A DNA stretch of 64,000 nt from Streptomyces sp. TLI_146. GTDB taxonomy: Bacteria; Actinomycetota; Actinomycetes; Streptomycetales; Streptomycetaceae. A model generated the notes under the pieces. The model saw only the letters and a list, made by a program, of their open reading frames with translations. It ran no database searches and was not told the DNA's origin. The stretch covers positions 6,572,001-6,636,000 of the forward strand of contig NZ_PJMX01000001.1 in the NCBI RefSeq assembly GCF_002846415.1. The letters run 5' to 3'. A program made the translations under genes and the position numbers. Positions within the stretch are counted from its first letter, which is position 1; each line of letters opens with the position of its first letter. Positions 16,073 to 24,842 of this stretch are shown one piece after another.

Positions 16073-16987
16073 TCAGTTTGTCGTACCGTCCCGCCCGTCG
16101 GGCACTTCGGCACCGGCGCCCACGACCGCACCGACCGGGTCGGCGGCGGTCACCGGGGCCGCCGCCGGGGCCATGGTGATGCCGGTCTTCGCACGTCGGC
16201 CGCGCCGCTCGATCCAGGTGGCGAGCCCGGAGAGCGCCAGGCACATCGCCACGTAGATGCAGCCGATGACGACGATCGTCGACACGTACGGATACTGGCC
16301 GTTGACCTGGGTGTTGCTCGCGATCAGACGGGCCGTCTGGAGCAGTTCGGGGTAGAGGATGATGAAGCCGAGCGAGGTGTCCTTGAGGGTCACCACCAGC
16401 TGGCTGATGATCGTCGGCAGCATCGCCCGGACCGCCTGCGGCATCAGCACGCTGACCATGACCTGGGTCTTGCTCATGCCGAGCGCGTACGCCGCCTCGC
16501 GCTGGCCCTTGGGCACGGAGTTGACGCCCGCGCGCAGCACCTCGGCCTGGACGCAGCCGTTGTAGATCGACAGGCCGAGTGCCAGCGCCCACATCGAGTA
16601 GTCGGTCAGGAAACCGACCCAGACGGCGTAGATGGTGATCAGCAGCGGGATCGAGCGGAACAGCTCGATGAAGCCCGTCGCGGCCCAGCGGACCGGCTTG
16701 TGGTCGGAGAGCCGGGCGACCGCCAGGAGCACACCGAGGACGAGCGAGCCGACCGCCGCGAGGCCGAAGGCCTTCAGGGTGGCGACGACGCCGTCGGCGA
16801 TGTTCTCCCGGATGCCCGAGTAGTTGAAGATGTCCCACATCTCGGGGGCGAGATGGCCCTTGTCCGAGAGCCGCACGATGCTCACGGCGAGCAGCGCGAG
16901 GATGGCGAGCGAGCCGAGGACGGCGTAGATCCGGTTGCGTACGACGGCCTTGGGGCCCGGGGCGTCGTAGAGAACGCTGGCGCTCAT
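16073..16987 (-). CDS. gluD: Glutamate ABC transporter permease GluD
   Basis: 304-residue polar amino acid (HAAT) permease. One helix near the N-terminus (YAVLGSLAILALLAVSIV) precedes the five-helix permease core with the EAA loop (EVLRAGVNSVPKGQREAAYALGMSKTQVMVSVLMPQAVRAMLPTI). The C-terminal ~40 residues are an Ala/Pro-rich cytosolic tail. The ATG overlaps the gluC stop (ATGA). It pairs with GluC as a heterodimeric channel driven by GluA, with GluB delivering glutamate. A terminator follows. Confidence 0.92.
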   Translation of the reverse strand: MSASVLYDAPGPKAVVRNRIYAVLGSLAILALLAVSIVRLSDKGHLAPEMWDIFNYSGIRENIADGVVATLKAFGLAAVGSLVLGVLLAVARLSDHKPVRWAATGFIELFRSIPLLITIYAVWVGFLTDYSMWALALGLSIYNGCVQAEVLRAGVNSVPKGQREAAYALGMSKTQVMVSVLMPQAVRAMLPTIISQLVVTLKDTSLGFIILYPELLQTARLIASNTQVNGQYPYVSTIVVIGCIYVAMCLALSGLATWIERRGRRAKTGITMAPAAAPVTAADPVGAVVGAGAEVPDGRDGTTN

Positions 16988-17631
16988 CGGGCGACCTCCA
17001 TACGGCTCTCCAGCAGGCGGAAGGCGCCGCTGATGGCGAAGGTGACGACCAGGTAGCCCAGTGCGACCCAGACGAAGACGGGGACGATGTCGTAGCCCTG
17101 GTCGCTCATCAGCTTCTGCCAGCCGAAGAGTTCGGTGACGCTGAAGGCGCCGGCGATGGCCGAGTTCTTGGTGAGCGCGATGAAGATCGAGCTCAGCGGC
17201 GGGATGACGGTCCGGGTGGCCTGCGGCAGCACGATCAGGCGCAGGGTCTGCGTGAACGTCATCCCGATCGAGCGGGCGGCCTCGGCCTGGCCCAGCGGCA
17301 CGGTGTTGATGCCGGACCTGACCGTCTCGCACACGAAGGAGGCCGTGTAGAAGCCGAGGGCGAGCGAGCCGAGCAGGAAGGGGCTCATCCCGGGGAAGAA
17401 GATCTCCGGGACGACGAAGAAGAAGACGAGGAACAGCAGGGTCAGCGGGGTGTTGCGCAGCAGCGTCACCCAGGCGGTGCCGAAGAAGCGCAGCGGCGGC
17501 ACCGGCGAGACCCGGAATCCGGCCAGCAGCAGCCCGAGGACCAGGGCGATGACCGAACTGACGGCGGTGATCTCCACGGTTCCTATGAAGCCGTCACGGA
17601 ATTCCGAGAAGTTGTCGAGCAGTACGTTCAT
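16984..17631 (-). CDS. gluC: Glutamate ABC transporter permease GluC
   Basis: 215-residue HAAT permease with five helices (TAVSSVIALVLGLLLAGF, TPLTLLFLVFFFVVPEIFF and others) and the EAA motif ETVRSGINTVPLGQAEAARSIGMTFTQTLRLIVLPQATRTVIPPL. The start at ATG 17631 gives MNVLLDNFSEFRDGF, typical of GluC; the frame extends upstream without a better start. It overlaps gluD by 4 bases and follows gluB after 143 bases that contain a 26-base perfect palindrome. Confidence 0.93.
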   Translation of the reverse strand: MNVLLDNFSEFRDGFIGTVEITAVSSVIALVLGLLLAGFRVSPVPPLRFFGTAWVTLLRNTPLTLLFLVFFFVVPEIFFPGMSPFLLGSLALGFYTASFVCETVRSGINTVPLGQAEAARSIGMTFTQTLRLIVLPQATRTVIPPLSSIFIALTKNSAIAGAFSVTELFGWQKLMSDQGYDIVPVFVWVALGYLVVTFAISGAFRLLESRMEVAR

Positions 17632-17674
17632 GAGGTCTCCGCGTCGGCGGGCGGCTGGGCGGGCAGGGCCGGGA

Positions 17675-17700
17675 GCGCCCTCCACGCGCGCGTGGAGGGC
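17675..17700. repeat. 26-bp perfect palindrome between gluB and gluC
   Basis: CGCCCTCCACGCG followed directly by its reverse complement, with the core ACGCGCGCGT. In operons with an abundant binding protein, a stem-loop after that gene often stabilises its message or partly terminates transcription; that is the likely role here. The same core recurs elsewhere in the window. Confidence 0.85.
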
Positions 17701-17774
17701 GGCTCAGCCGGCCGGGTCGGCGTCGGCGCGGTCAACCGCGCCGTCTCGGTGACACCCGTACGGGTGCGACCGGA

Positions 17775-18695
17775 TCAGTAGCGCTGGACGGCCGGCGGGG
17801 CGACGTACTTGGCGTCCGACAGACCGAGGGTCGCCTCGTAGATCTTCTTGTAGGTGCCGTCCTGGACGTGCTTCTCGATCGAGGTGTTGACGAAGTCGCG
17901 CAGCGCCTTGTCGTCCTTGTTCATGCCGACGCCGTACGGCTCCTGGGTGAAGGGGTGGCCGGTCACCTTGAGCTTGCCGGGGTTGGCGGCCGCGTAGCCC
18001 TTGAGGATCGAGTCGTCGGTGGTGACCGCGTCGACCTGCTTGGTCAGCAGCTGCTGCACGCAGTCGGAGTACTTGGCGAGCTCGACGACCTTCGCGCCGT
18101 ACTCCGGCTTCTTGATCTCCTGGAGCGGGGTGGAGCCGACGATCGAGCAGACCTTCTTGCCCTTGACCGTGCTCTTGTCGGTGATCGAGGTCTCGTCCTT
18201 GCGGACCAGCAGGTCGGCGCCGGCCTTGTAGTACGGGCCCGCGAAGCCGACCAGCTTCTTGCGCTTGTCGTTGATCGTGTAGGTGCCTACGTAGTAGTCG
18301 ACCTGGCCCTTGGAGATCGCGGTCTCACGGATGCCGGAGTCGACGGTCTTCCACTCGATCTGCTTGTCGGTGAAGCCGAGGTCGGCGGCGATCATCTTGG
18401 CGATCTCGACGTCGAAGCCGGAGCGCACCTTGGTCGACTGGTCCTCGAAGCCGAGGTAGGGCTGGTCGGCCTTGGAGCCGATGATCAGCTTGCCGCGGGC
18501 CTTGGCGGCCTTGAACGTGGGGGAGTCGACGGTGACGTCCTTGGCCACGGTGTACGTGGGCAGCTGCGGGGCGCCCGACTGGCCGGGCTTGGCGGCCTGC
18601 TTGTCGCCCGCGGAGCCGGACTTGCCGCCGCAGGCGGTCGCGGTCAGCGCGAGCACAGCGATCGCCGCGAAGGCGGCGGACTGGCGGAGCTTCAT
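17775..18695 (-). CDS. gluB: Glutamate-binding lipoprotein GluB
   Basis: 306-residue periplasmic-binding-protein family 3 component. A lipoprotein signal runs through residues 1-22 (MKLRQSAAFAAIAVLALTATAC), with Cys22 as the lipid site, then a Gly/Ser/Lys linker. The body contains KLIIGSKADQPYLGFEDQSTKVRSG-type strand order, FDVEIAKMIAADLGF and the DYYVGTYTINDKRKKLVGFAGPYY segment of the SBP_bac_3 fold. It is separated from gluA by 110 bases and from gluC by a palindrome, consistent with higher expression of the binding protein. Confidence 0.93.
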   Translation of the reverse strand: MKLRQSAAFAAIAVLALTATACGGKSGSAGDKQAAKPGQSGAPQLPTYTVAKDVTVDSPTFKAAKARGKLIIGSKADQPYLGFEDQSTKVRSGFDVEIAKMIAADLGFTDKQIEWKTVDSGIRETAISKGQVDYYVGTYTINDKRKKLVGFAGPYYKAGADLLVRKDETSITDKSTVKGKKVCSIVGSTPLQEIKKPEYGAKVVELAKYSDCVQQLLTKQVDAVTTDDSILKGYAAANPGKLKVTGHPFTQEPYGVGMNKDDKALRDFVNTSIEKHVQDGTYKKIYEATLGLSDAKYVAPPAVQRY

Positions 18696-18805
18696 GTGAA
18701 CATCCCTCGTATCGCTTGAATCGCTCAGATGTGGGGGCCGTCGGCCGGTGGCGCCGGTGGGGGAGGAGCCGCACTCGGGCAGCCGCTCCGGGTCCGCGGG
18801 GAGCC

Positions 18806-19591
<786 letters not shown>

Positions 19592-19654
19592 CGGCTTCCA
19601 GCTCCGCTCTTCCTCGGTTGGGGAGGAACGTAGTGCGCCGCTACGACCAGCGTC

Positions 19655-19678
19655 ATTACATCTGAGCGGAAATTGAGC
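19655..19678 (-). promoter_or_regulatory. gluA promoter region with 11-bp-spaced direct repeats (candidate GluR site)
   Basis: The minus strand has TGTAAT (19655-19660) as a -10. Just upstream are two GCTCA repeats (TGAGC on the plus strand at 19663-19667 and 19674-19678), exactly 11 bases apart on the same helical face. That is the usual layout for OmpR-type regulators such as the divergently encoded GluR. This is inference only. Confidence 0.45.
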
Positions 19679-19843
19679 ATCACGATCGGGTAGCGGGGTG
19701 GCACTCTCTGTGAAGGGGGCGCGCGATGCAATACCGGCTGCGTAACGGATGCCGCGCTCCGGTGGGTGTCCCCTTGACGCACCCCCGCGGCATGGGCGTG
19801 GATGCGGGAGTACATGCCTGGCGACGACTACGGAGGGGGGACG

Positions 19844-20548
19844 ATGAGACTGCTGCTCGTCGAGGACGACGACCACGTCGCCGCGGCCCTGTCCGCCGTG
19901 CTCGCCAAGCACGGCTTCGCCGTGGTGCACGCGCGCAACGGTGAGGAGGCGCTGCGGGCGCTGCTGCCCGACGACCGCGCCCCCAAGGAGCCCTTCGGGG
20001 TCGTCCTGCTCGACCTCGGGCTGCCCGACCAGGACGGCTACGAGGTCTGCGGGAAGATCCGCAAGCGCACCGCCATCCCGGTGATCATGGTCACCGCGCG
20101 CGCGGACGTCCGCTCGCGCATCCACGGCCTGAACCTCGGCGCCGACGACTACGTGGTCAAGCCCTACGACACCGGCGAGCTGCTGGCGCGCATCCACGCG
20201 GTCAGCCGCCGCACCACCACGGGCGAGGACAGCGGCGCGATCCCGGCGGCCGCCCTGCGGCTGGGGCGCGTCCACATCGAGCTGCCCACCCGCCGGGTCA
20301 GCGTCGACGGCGAGTGCGTCCAGCTCACCCGCAAGGAGTTCGACCTGCTCGCGCTGCTCGCCCAGCGGCCCGGGGTGGTCTTCCGGCGCGAGCAGATCAT
20401 CAGCGAGGTGTGGCGCACCAGTTGGGAGGGCACGGGGCGCACCCTGGAAGTGCATGTCGCCTCCCTGCGCTCCAAGCTGCGGATGCCGGCCCTGATCGAG
20501 ACCGTGCGCGGCGTCGGCTACCGGCTCGTCGCCCCGGCCGCGCTGTAA
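19844..20548 (+). CDS. gluR: Response regulator, OmpR family (GluR)
   Basis: 234 residues: receiver domain (acidic pocket VEDDDH, phosphoacceptor Asp in VLLDLGLPD, Thr in VTAR, Lys in VVKPYD), then a winged-helix domain (LTRKEFDLLALLAQRPGVVFRREQIISEVW ... VHVASLRSKLR ... VRGVGYRLV). The start ATG 19844 has a strong ribosome site (GGAGGGGGG). The kinase gene follows after 14 bases. Position between gluABCD and the kinase matches the GluR-GluK system described in S. coelicolor for glutamate sensing; the name rests on that synteny. Confidence 0.88.
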   Translation: MRLLLVEDDDHVAAALSAVLAKHGFAVVHARNGEEALRALLPDDRAPKEPFGVVLLDLGLPDQDGYEVCGKIRKRTAIPVIMVTARADVRSRIHGLNLGADDYVVKPYDTGELLARIHAVSRRTTTGEDSGAIPAAALRLGRVHIELPTRRVSVDGECVQLTRKEFDLLALLAQRPGVVFRREQIISEVWRTSWEGTGRTLEVHVASLRSKLRMPALIETVRGVGYRLVAPAAL

Positions 20549-20562
20549 GGCCCGACGCCCCG

Positions 20563-21963
20563 GTGCGTACGCGACTCCTGCCGCTGCTGATCTTCCTGCT
20601 CGCCCTCGTCCTGATGGCGCTGGGCTTCCCGCTCGCGATCAGCGTCGCCTCCGCCCAGCAGCAGAAGGTGGTCGTCGACCGGATCGACGACACCGCGCGC
20701 TTCGCGGCGCTCGCCCAGTTCGTCAGCGCCGCCGACGACAAGGACACCAGCAGCAAGGAGCGCCTGGCCACCCTGGAGGAGGAACTCGCCCGCTACCACG
20801 AGCTGTACGGGATCCGCGCGGGCGTCTTCTTCCGCAACAGCGTGGCCATGGCGAGCGCCCCCCGAGGCTGGGGCGTGCCGGACGACAGTAGGGGCAAGGA
20901 CGCCTTCCAGGAGGCGCTGGCGGGCCGCAGGAGCCACGATCCGCCCCAGGTGTGGCCGTGGCGGCGCGGACGGCTCGTGGTGGCCTCCCCGGTGGTGCGC
21001 GAGGGCGATGTGATCGCCGTGGTGGTCACCGACTCGCCCACCGGGCACATGCGTTCGGCGGTGCTGCGCGGCTGGCTGCTCATCGCGGCGGGCGAGGTGG
21101 CGGCGATGCTGCTCGCCGTCGGCGCGGCCTTCCGGCTCACCAGCTGGGTGCTGCGGCCCGTACGCGTCCTGGACGCGGCCACCCACGACATCGCGACCGG
21201 GCGCATGAAGTCACGCGTCGCGGTCGCCGGGGGACCTCCGGAACTCAGAAGGCTGGCCCGGTCGTTCAACGAGATGGCGGACAACGTCGAGGACGTGCTG
21301 GACCAGCAGCGCGCCTTCGTCGCCGACGCCTCCCACCAGCTGCGCAACCCGCTCTCCGCCCTGCTGTTGCGCATCGAACTCCTCGCGCTCGAACTGCCCG
21401 AAGGGAACGAGGAGATCGCCTCGGTGCGCGCCGAGGGAAAGCGCCTGGCCCAGGTGCTCGACGACCTGCTGGGCCTGGCGCTGGCCGAGCACGCCGAGGC
21501 GGACCTCCGGCTCACCGACATCGGCGCGCTGGCGGGCGAGCGGGTGGAGGCCTGGCGTCCGCTCGCCGAGGACAAGGGCGTGCGGCTCACCGAGCGGCGG
21601 GCCGCCGTCACCGCCTGGGCGGACCCGGTGGCGCTCTCCAGCGCCCTGGACGCCGTCATCGACAACGCACTGAAGTTCACTCCGGAGGGTGAGGAGGTCA
21701 CGGTCGCCGTCGCCGCCGAAGGCGACTACTCGAAGATCACCGTCACCGACCTCGGACCCGGCCTGACCGACGACGAACTCAGCCGGATCGGGGACCGGTT
21801 CTGGCGCTCGGGCCGGCATCAGAACGTGAAGGGCTCGGGCCTGGGCCTGTCCATCTCGCGGATCCTGCTCGCGGCGGGCGACGGCACCATCACGTACGCC
21901 CACCACGAGCCGCACGGCCTGCGGGTGACGCTCCGGGTGCCGCGCACCTCGCCGACCGGCTGA
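20563..21963 (+). CDS. gluK: Sensor histidine kinase (GluK)
   Basis: 466 residues from GTG 20563. TM1 at about 4-25 (LLPLLIFLLALVLMALGF), an extracytoplasmic domain of roughly 130 residues, TM2 (GWLLIAAGEVAAMLLAVGAAF), HAMP, then HisKA with the phospho-His in ADASHQLRNPLSALL and HATPase_c with N box DNALKFTP, G1 DLGPG and G2 GSGLGLSI. In S. coelicolor the syntenic kinase senses glutamate. A leftward gene for a TAXI-type binding protein abuts its 3' end, which may matter for sensing. Confidence 0.88.
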   Translation: MRTRLLPLLIFLLALVLMALGFPLAISVASAQQQKVVVDRIDDTARFAALAQFVSAADDKDTSSKERLATLEEELARYHELYGIRAGVFFRNSVAMASAPRGWGVPDDSRGKDAFQEALAGRRSHDPPQVWPWRRGRLVVASPVVREGDVIAVVVTDSPTGHMRSAVLRGWLLIAAGEVAAMLLAVGAAFRLTSWVLRPVRVLDAATHDIATGRMKSRVAVAGGPPELRRLARSFNEMADNVEDVLDQQRAFVADASHQLRNPLSALLLRIELLALELPEGNEEIASVRAEGKRLAQVLDDLLGLALAEHAEADLRLTDIGALAGERVEAWRPLAEDKGVRLTERRAAVTAWADPVALSSALDAVIDNALKFTPEGEEVTVAVAAEGDYSKITVTDLGPGLTDDELSRIGDRFWRSGRHQNVKGSGLGLSISRILLAAGDGTITYAHHEPHGLRVTLRVPRTSPTG

Positions 21964-21995
21964 GCGCGCGCCCGGCCGCCTGCCGGTGACCTGGG

Positions 21996-23012
21996 TCAGG
22001 GCTTGGTCGAGAGGTAGTAGCGGCGGGCGCCGTCGTGCAGCGGCAGCGGGTCCGTGTAGATCGCGGTGCGCAGGTCCACCAGCTGCGCGGCGTGCACCTC
22101 GCGGCCGATGGTGTCCCTGCTGCGGATCACCGTATGGGTGAACTCCTCGGTCAGACCCGGATCCGTGCGGTCCGTGGTGACCAGCAGGTTCGGCACCGCG
22201 ATCGTCGGTACGGCGACGCCCCGCTGCGCCTGCGGATAGGCGTCGGCGGGCATGGTCGCCGCCCGGTAGAAACCGGTGAGACCGTCCTCGGCGTGCAGCT
22301 CGGTGACCAGGTCGCCCAGCGGCACCAGCCGGATCTGGTCCTGCTGGGACAGCCGCAGCACCGCCGTGGTGGGCAGCCCGCCCGACCAGAAGAACGCGTC
22401 GATCTTCCCGGTCCGCAGCAGCTCCGGCATGGTGTCGATGCCCGCCGACACCGGAGTGATGTCCCGCGCCGGATCCAGCTTGGCGGCGGTCATCAGCCGC
22501 TGCGCGAGCAGCCGCACCCCCGACCCGGGCTGGCCTATGCCGACCCGCTTGGAGCGCAGGTCCGCCGTCGTGTGCACCGGTGAGTCGCGGGGCACGACGA
22601 GCTGGACGTAGTCGTCGTAGAGGCGGGCGCAGCCGCGCAGCCGGTCGGCCCCGACGGAGCCGTCGCGGAGGTATTTGGCCACCGCGTCGGCGGTCGCGAT
22701 GGTGAAGTCGGCCTGCCCGGTGGCCACCCGCTTCAGGTTCTGCTGCGAGCCCTCGCTGGTCTGGAGCCGGACGTCCACCTCGGGCAGATCGTCGGCGAGC
22801 GCCCGCTCGAGCAGCTCGCCGTACCGCTGGTAGACCCCGGTCCGTACGCCCGTACTGAACGTGATCGTTCCCGACGGCCGCGCGGCGCCCAGCGACAGCA
22901 GCCACCACAGCAGCAGCCCGAACACCACCAGGGCCGCGACCGCCCCCTGGAGGGCACGGCGGCGGCTGACGCGGGGGAGGGCCTGGAGCATGGCGCGATC
23001 CTGCCAGCTCAC
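21996..23012 (-). CDS. TAXI family TRAP-type solute-binding protein (orphan)
   Basis: About 338 residues with one N-terminal membrane anchor (ALQGAVAALVVFGLLLWWLLSLGAA, about 20-44) and a TAXI periplasmic-binding fold (ITFSTGVRTGVYQRYGELLERAL, RLQTSEGSQQNLKRVATGQADFTIATADAVAKY, VGIGQPGSGVRLLAQRLM, FFWSGGLPTTAV). No Cys lipobox, so it is probably a signal-anchored extracytoplasmic protein. No DctQ/DctM permease gene is nearby. The start may be ATG 23012 or ATG 22991 (MLQALPR). The best-studied TAXI protein, from Thermus, binds glutamate/glutamine, so its place tail-to-tail with gluK is suggestive. Confidence 0.88.
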   Translation of the reverse strand: MSWQDRAMLQALPRVSRRRALQGAVAALVVFGLLLWWLLSLGAARPSGTITFSTGVRTGVYQRYGELLERALADDLPEVDVRLQTSEGSQQNLKRVATGQADFTIATADAVAKYLRDGSVGADRLRGCARLYDDYVQLVVPRDSPVHTTADLRSKRVGIGQPGSGVRLLAQRLMTAAKLDPARDITPVSAGIDTMPELLRTGKIDAFFWSGGLPTTAVLRLSQQDQIRLVPLGDLVTELHAEDGLTGFYRAATMPADAYPQAQRGVAVPTIAVPNLLVTTDRTDPGLTEEFTHTVIRSRDTIGREVHAAQLVDLRTAIYTDPLPLHDGARRYYLSTKP

Positions 23013-23089
23013 TCCCCGTGATGGCCAGGCCCGGGGTCGGGGAAGGGCGGGGCGGGCTGTCGGTGCGACCTCGTACCCTGGTGTACGAG

Positions 23090-24586
23090 ATGAGCGAGGT
23101 AGAGGGTTTGAAAACGTACGAGGTGCGCACCTACGGGTGCCAGATGAACGTGCACGACTCCGAGCGGCTGTCCGGCCTCCTGGAGGGCGCGGGCTACGTA
23201 CGCGCGCCCGAGGGCAGCGACGGTGACGCCGACGTCGTCGTCTTCAACACCTGCGCGGTGCGCGAGAACGCCGACAACAAGCTGTACGGCAATCTCGGCC
23301 GGCTCGCCCCGATGAAGACGAAGCGGCCCGGGATGCAGATCGCCGTCGGCGGCTGCCTGGCCCAGAAGGACCGCGACACCATCGTCCAGCGGGCGCCCTG
23401 GGTGGACGTCGTCTTCGGCACGCACAACATCGGCAAGCTGCCGGTGCTCCTCGAGCGCGCCCGCATCCAGGAAGAGGCGCAGGTCGAGATCGCCGAGTCG
23501 CTGGAGGCGTTCCCCTCGACGCTGCCGACCCGGCGCGAGTCCGCCTACGCGGCCTGGGTCTCCATCTCCGTCGGCTGCAACAACACCTGCACCTTCTGCA
23601 TCGTCCCCGCACTGCGCGGCAAGGAGAAGGACCGCCGCCCCGGCGACATCCTCGCCGAGGTGGAGGCGCTGGTCGCCGAGGGCGTCTCCGAGATCACCCT
23701 GCTCGGCCAGAACGTCAACGCGTACGGCTCGGACATCGGCGACCGCGAGGCCTTCTCCAAGCTGCTGCGCGCCTGCGGCAAGATCGAGGGCCTGGAGCGG
23801 GTCCGCTTCACCTCGCCGCACCCGCGCGACTTCACGGACGACGTGATCGCCGCGATGGCCGAGACCCCGAACGTGATGCCGCAGCTCCACATGCCGCTGC
23901 AGTCCGGCTCGGACACCATCCTCAAGGCGATGCGCCGCTCCTACCGGCAGGAGCGTTTCCTCGGGATCATCGAGAAGGTCCGCGCCGCCATTCCGCACGC
24001 GGCCATCTCCACCGACATCATCGTGGGCTTCCCCGGCGAGACCGAGGAGGACTTCGAGCAGACCATGCACGCGGTCCGCGAGGCCCGCTTCGCGAACGCC
24101 TTCACCTTCCAGTACTCCAAGCGCCCCGGCACCCCCGCGGCGACCATGGAGGGGCAGATCCCCAAGGAGGTCGTGCAGGCGCGGTACGAGCGCCTGGTGG
24201 CCCTCCAGGAGGAGATCTCCTGGGAGGAGAACAAGAAGCAGGTCGGCCGCACCCTGGAGGTCATGGTCGCCGAGGGCGAGGGTCGCAAGGACGGCAGCAC
24301 GCACCGGCTCTCCGGCCGCGCCCCCGACAACCGTCTGGTGCACTTCACCAAGCCGGAGCAGGACGTGCGCCCCGGTGACGTGGTGACCGTCGAGATCACC
24401 TACGCCGCCCCGCACCACCTGCTGGCCGAGGGCCCGACCGGCGCCGTGCGCCGCACCCGCGCGGGCGACGCCTGGGAGAAGCGCAACGCGGCCCCGGCGC
24501 AGCCCGCCGGTGTGATGCTCGGCCTGCCGAAGATCGGCGTCCCCGAGCCGCTGCCGGCCGCGACGGGCGGATGCAGCGTCGTCTGA
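23090..24586 (+). CDS. miaB: tRNA-2-methylthio-N6-isopentenyladenosine-37 synthase MiaB
   Basis: 498-residue radical-SAM methylthiotransferase. The N-terminal UPF0004 domain has cluster Cys in YGCQMN, FNTCAVRENA and GGCLAQ; the radical-SAM Cys triad is CNNTCTFCIVP; the C-terminal TRAM domain is about residues 390-465. The start is ATG 23090 (MSEVEGLKTYEVRTYGC); the frame extends upstream to 23018. It acts after MiaA, encoded 1.9 kb downstream, to form ms2i6A37 in tRNAs reading UNN codons. The last ~30 residues (Pro/Ala-rich) are a lineage-specific tail. Confidence 0.97.
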   Translation: MSEVEGLKTYEVRTYGCQMNVHDSERLSGLLEGAGYVRAPEGSDGDADVVVFNTCAVRENADNKLYGNLGRLAPMKTKRPGMQIAVGGCLAQKDRDTIVQRAPWVDVVFGTHNIGKLPVLLERARIQEEAQVEIAESLEAFPSTLPTRRESAYAAWVSISVGCNNTCTFCIVPALRGKEKDRRPGDILAEVEALVAEGVSEITLLGQNVNAYGSDIGDREAFSKLLRACGKIEGLERVRFTSPHPRDFTDDVIAAMAETPNVMPQLHMPLQSGSDTILKAMRRSYRQERFLGIIEKVRAAIPHAAISTDIIVGFPGETEEDFEQTMHAVREARFANAFTFQYSKRPGTPAATMEGQIPKEVVQARYERLVALQEEISWEENKKQVGRTLEVMVAEGEGRKDGSTHRLSGRAPDNRLVHFTKPEQDVRPGDVVTVEITYAAPHHLLAEGPTGAVRRTRAGDAWEKRNAAPAQPAGVMLGLPKIGVPEPLPAATGGCSVV

Positions 24587-24610
24587 GCCGCACGTCGTGC
24601 GAGGCGCCGT

Positions 24611-24693
24611 CCACGCGCGCGTAGGCGCAGCGCGGCCGAGGACGAGCGCGTCGCTCACCCCGTGCGCCCCATCCACGCGCGCGTAGGCGCAGC
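24611..24693. repeat. Intergenic direct repeats with ACGCGCGCGT core
   Basis: The 256-base gap after miaB contains two identical 21-base copies (24611-24631 and 24673-24693) beginning CCACGCGCGCGTAGG, and a related CACGCGCGCGTGG at 24713-24725. Nothing else is recognisable in this gap except a TACGCT -10 hexamer (24830-24835) 7 bases before the next gene. Confidence 0.8.
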
Positions 24694-24842
24694 CGCTCAC
24701 CGGCGGCTCGCTCACGCGCGCGTGGCGGGTTCCGGCTGACGAGGCGGGCGAGCGGTCTGTACGGGCTCGGCTCGCGCGGTATGGCCGGTTCGCGGCGCCC
24801 CGTGCGGGGCCGAAGCCGGGCGCACCCACTACGCTGCGGATC

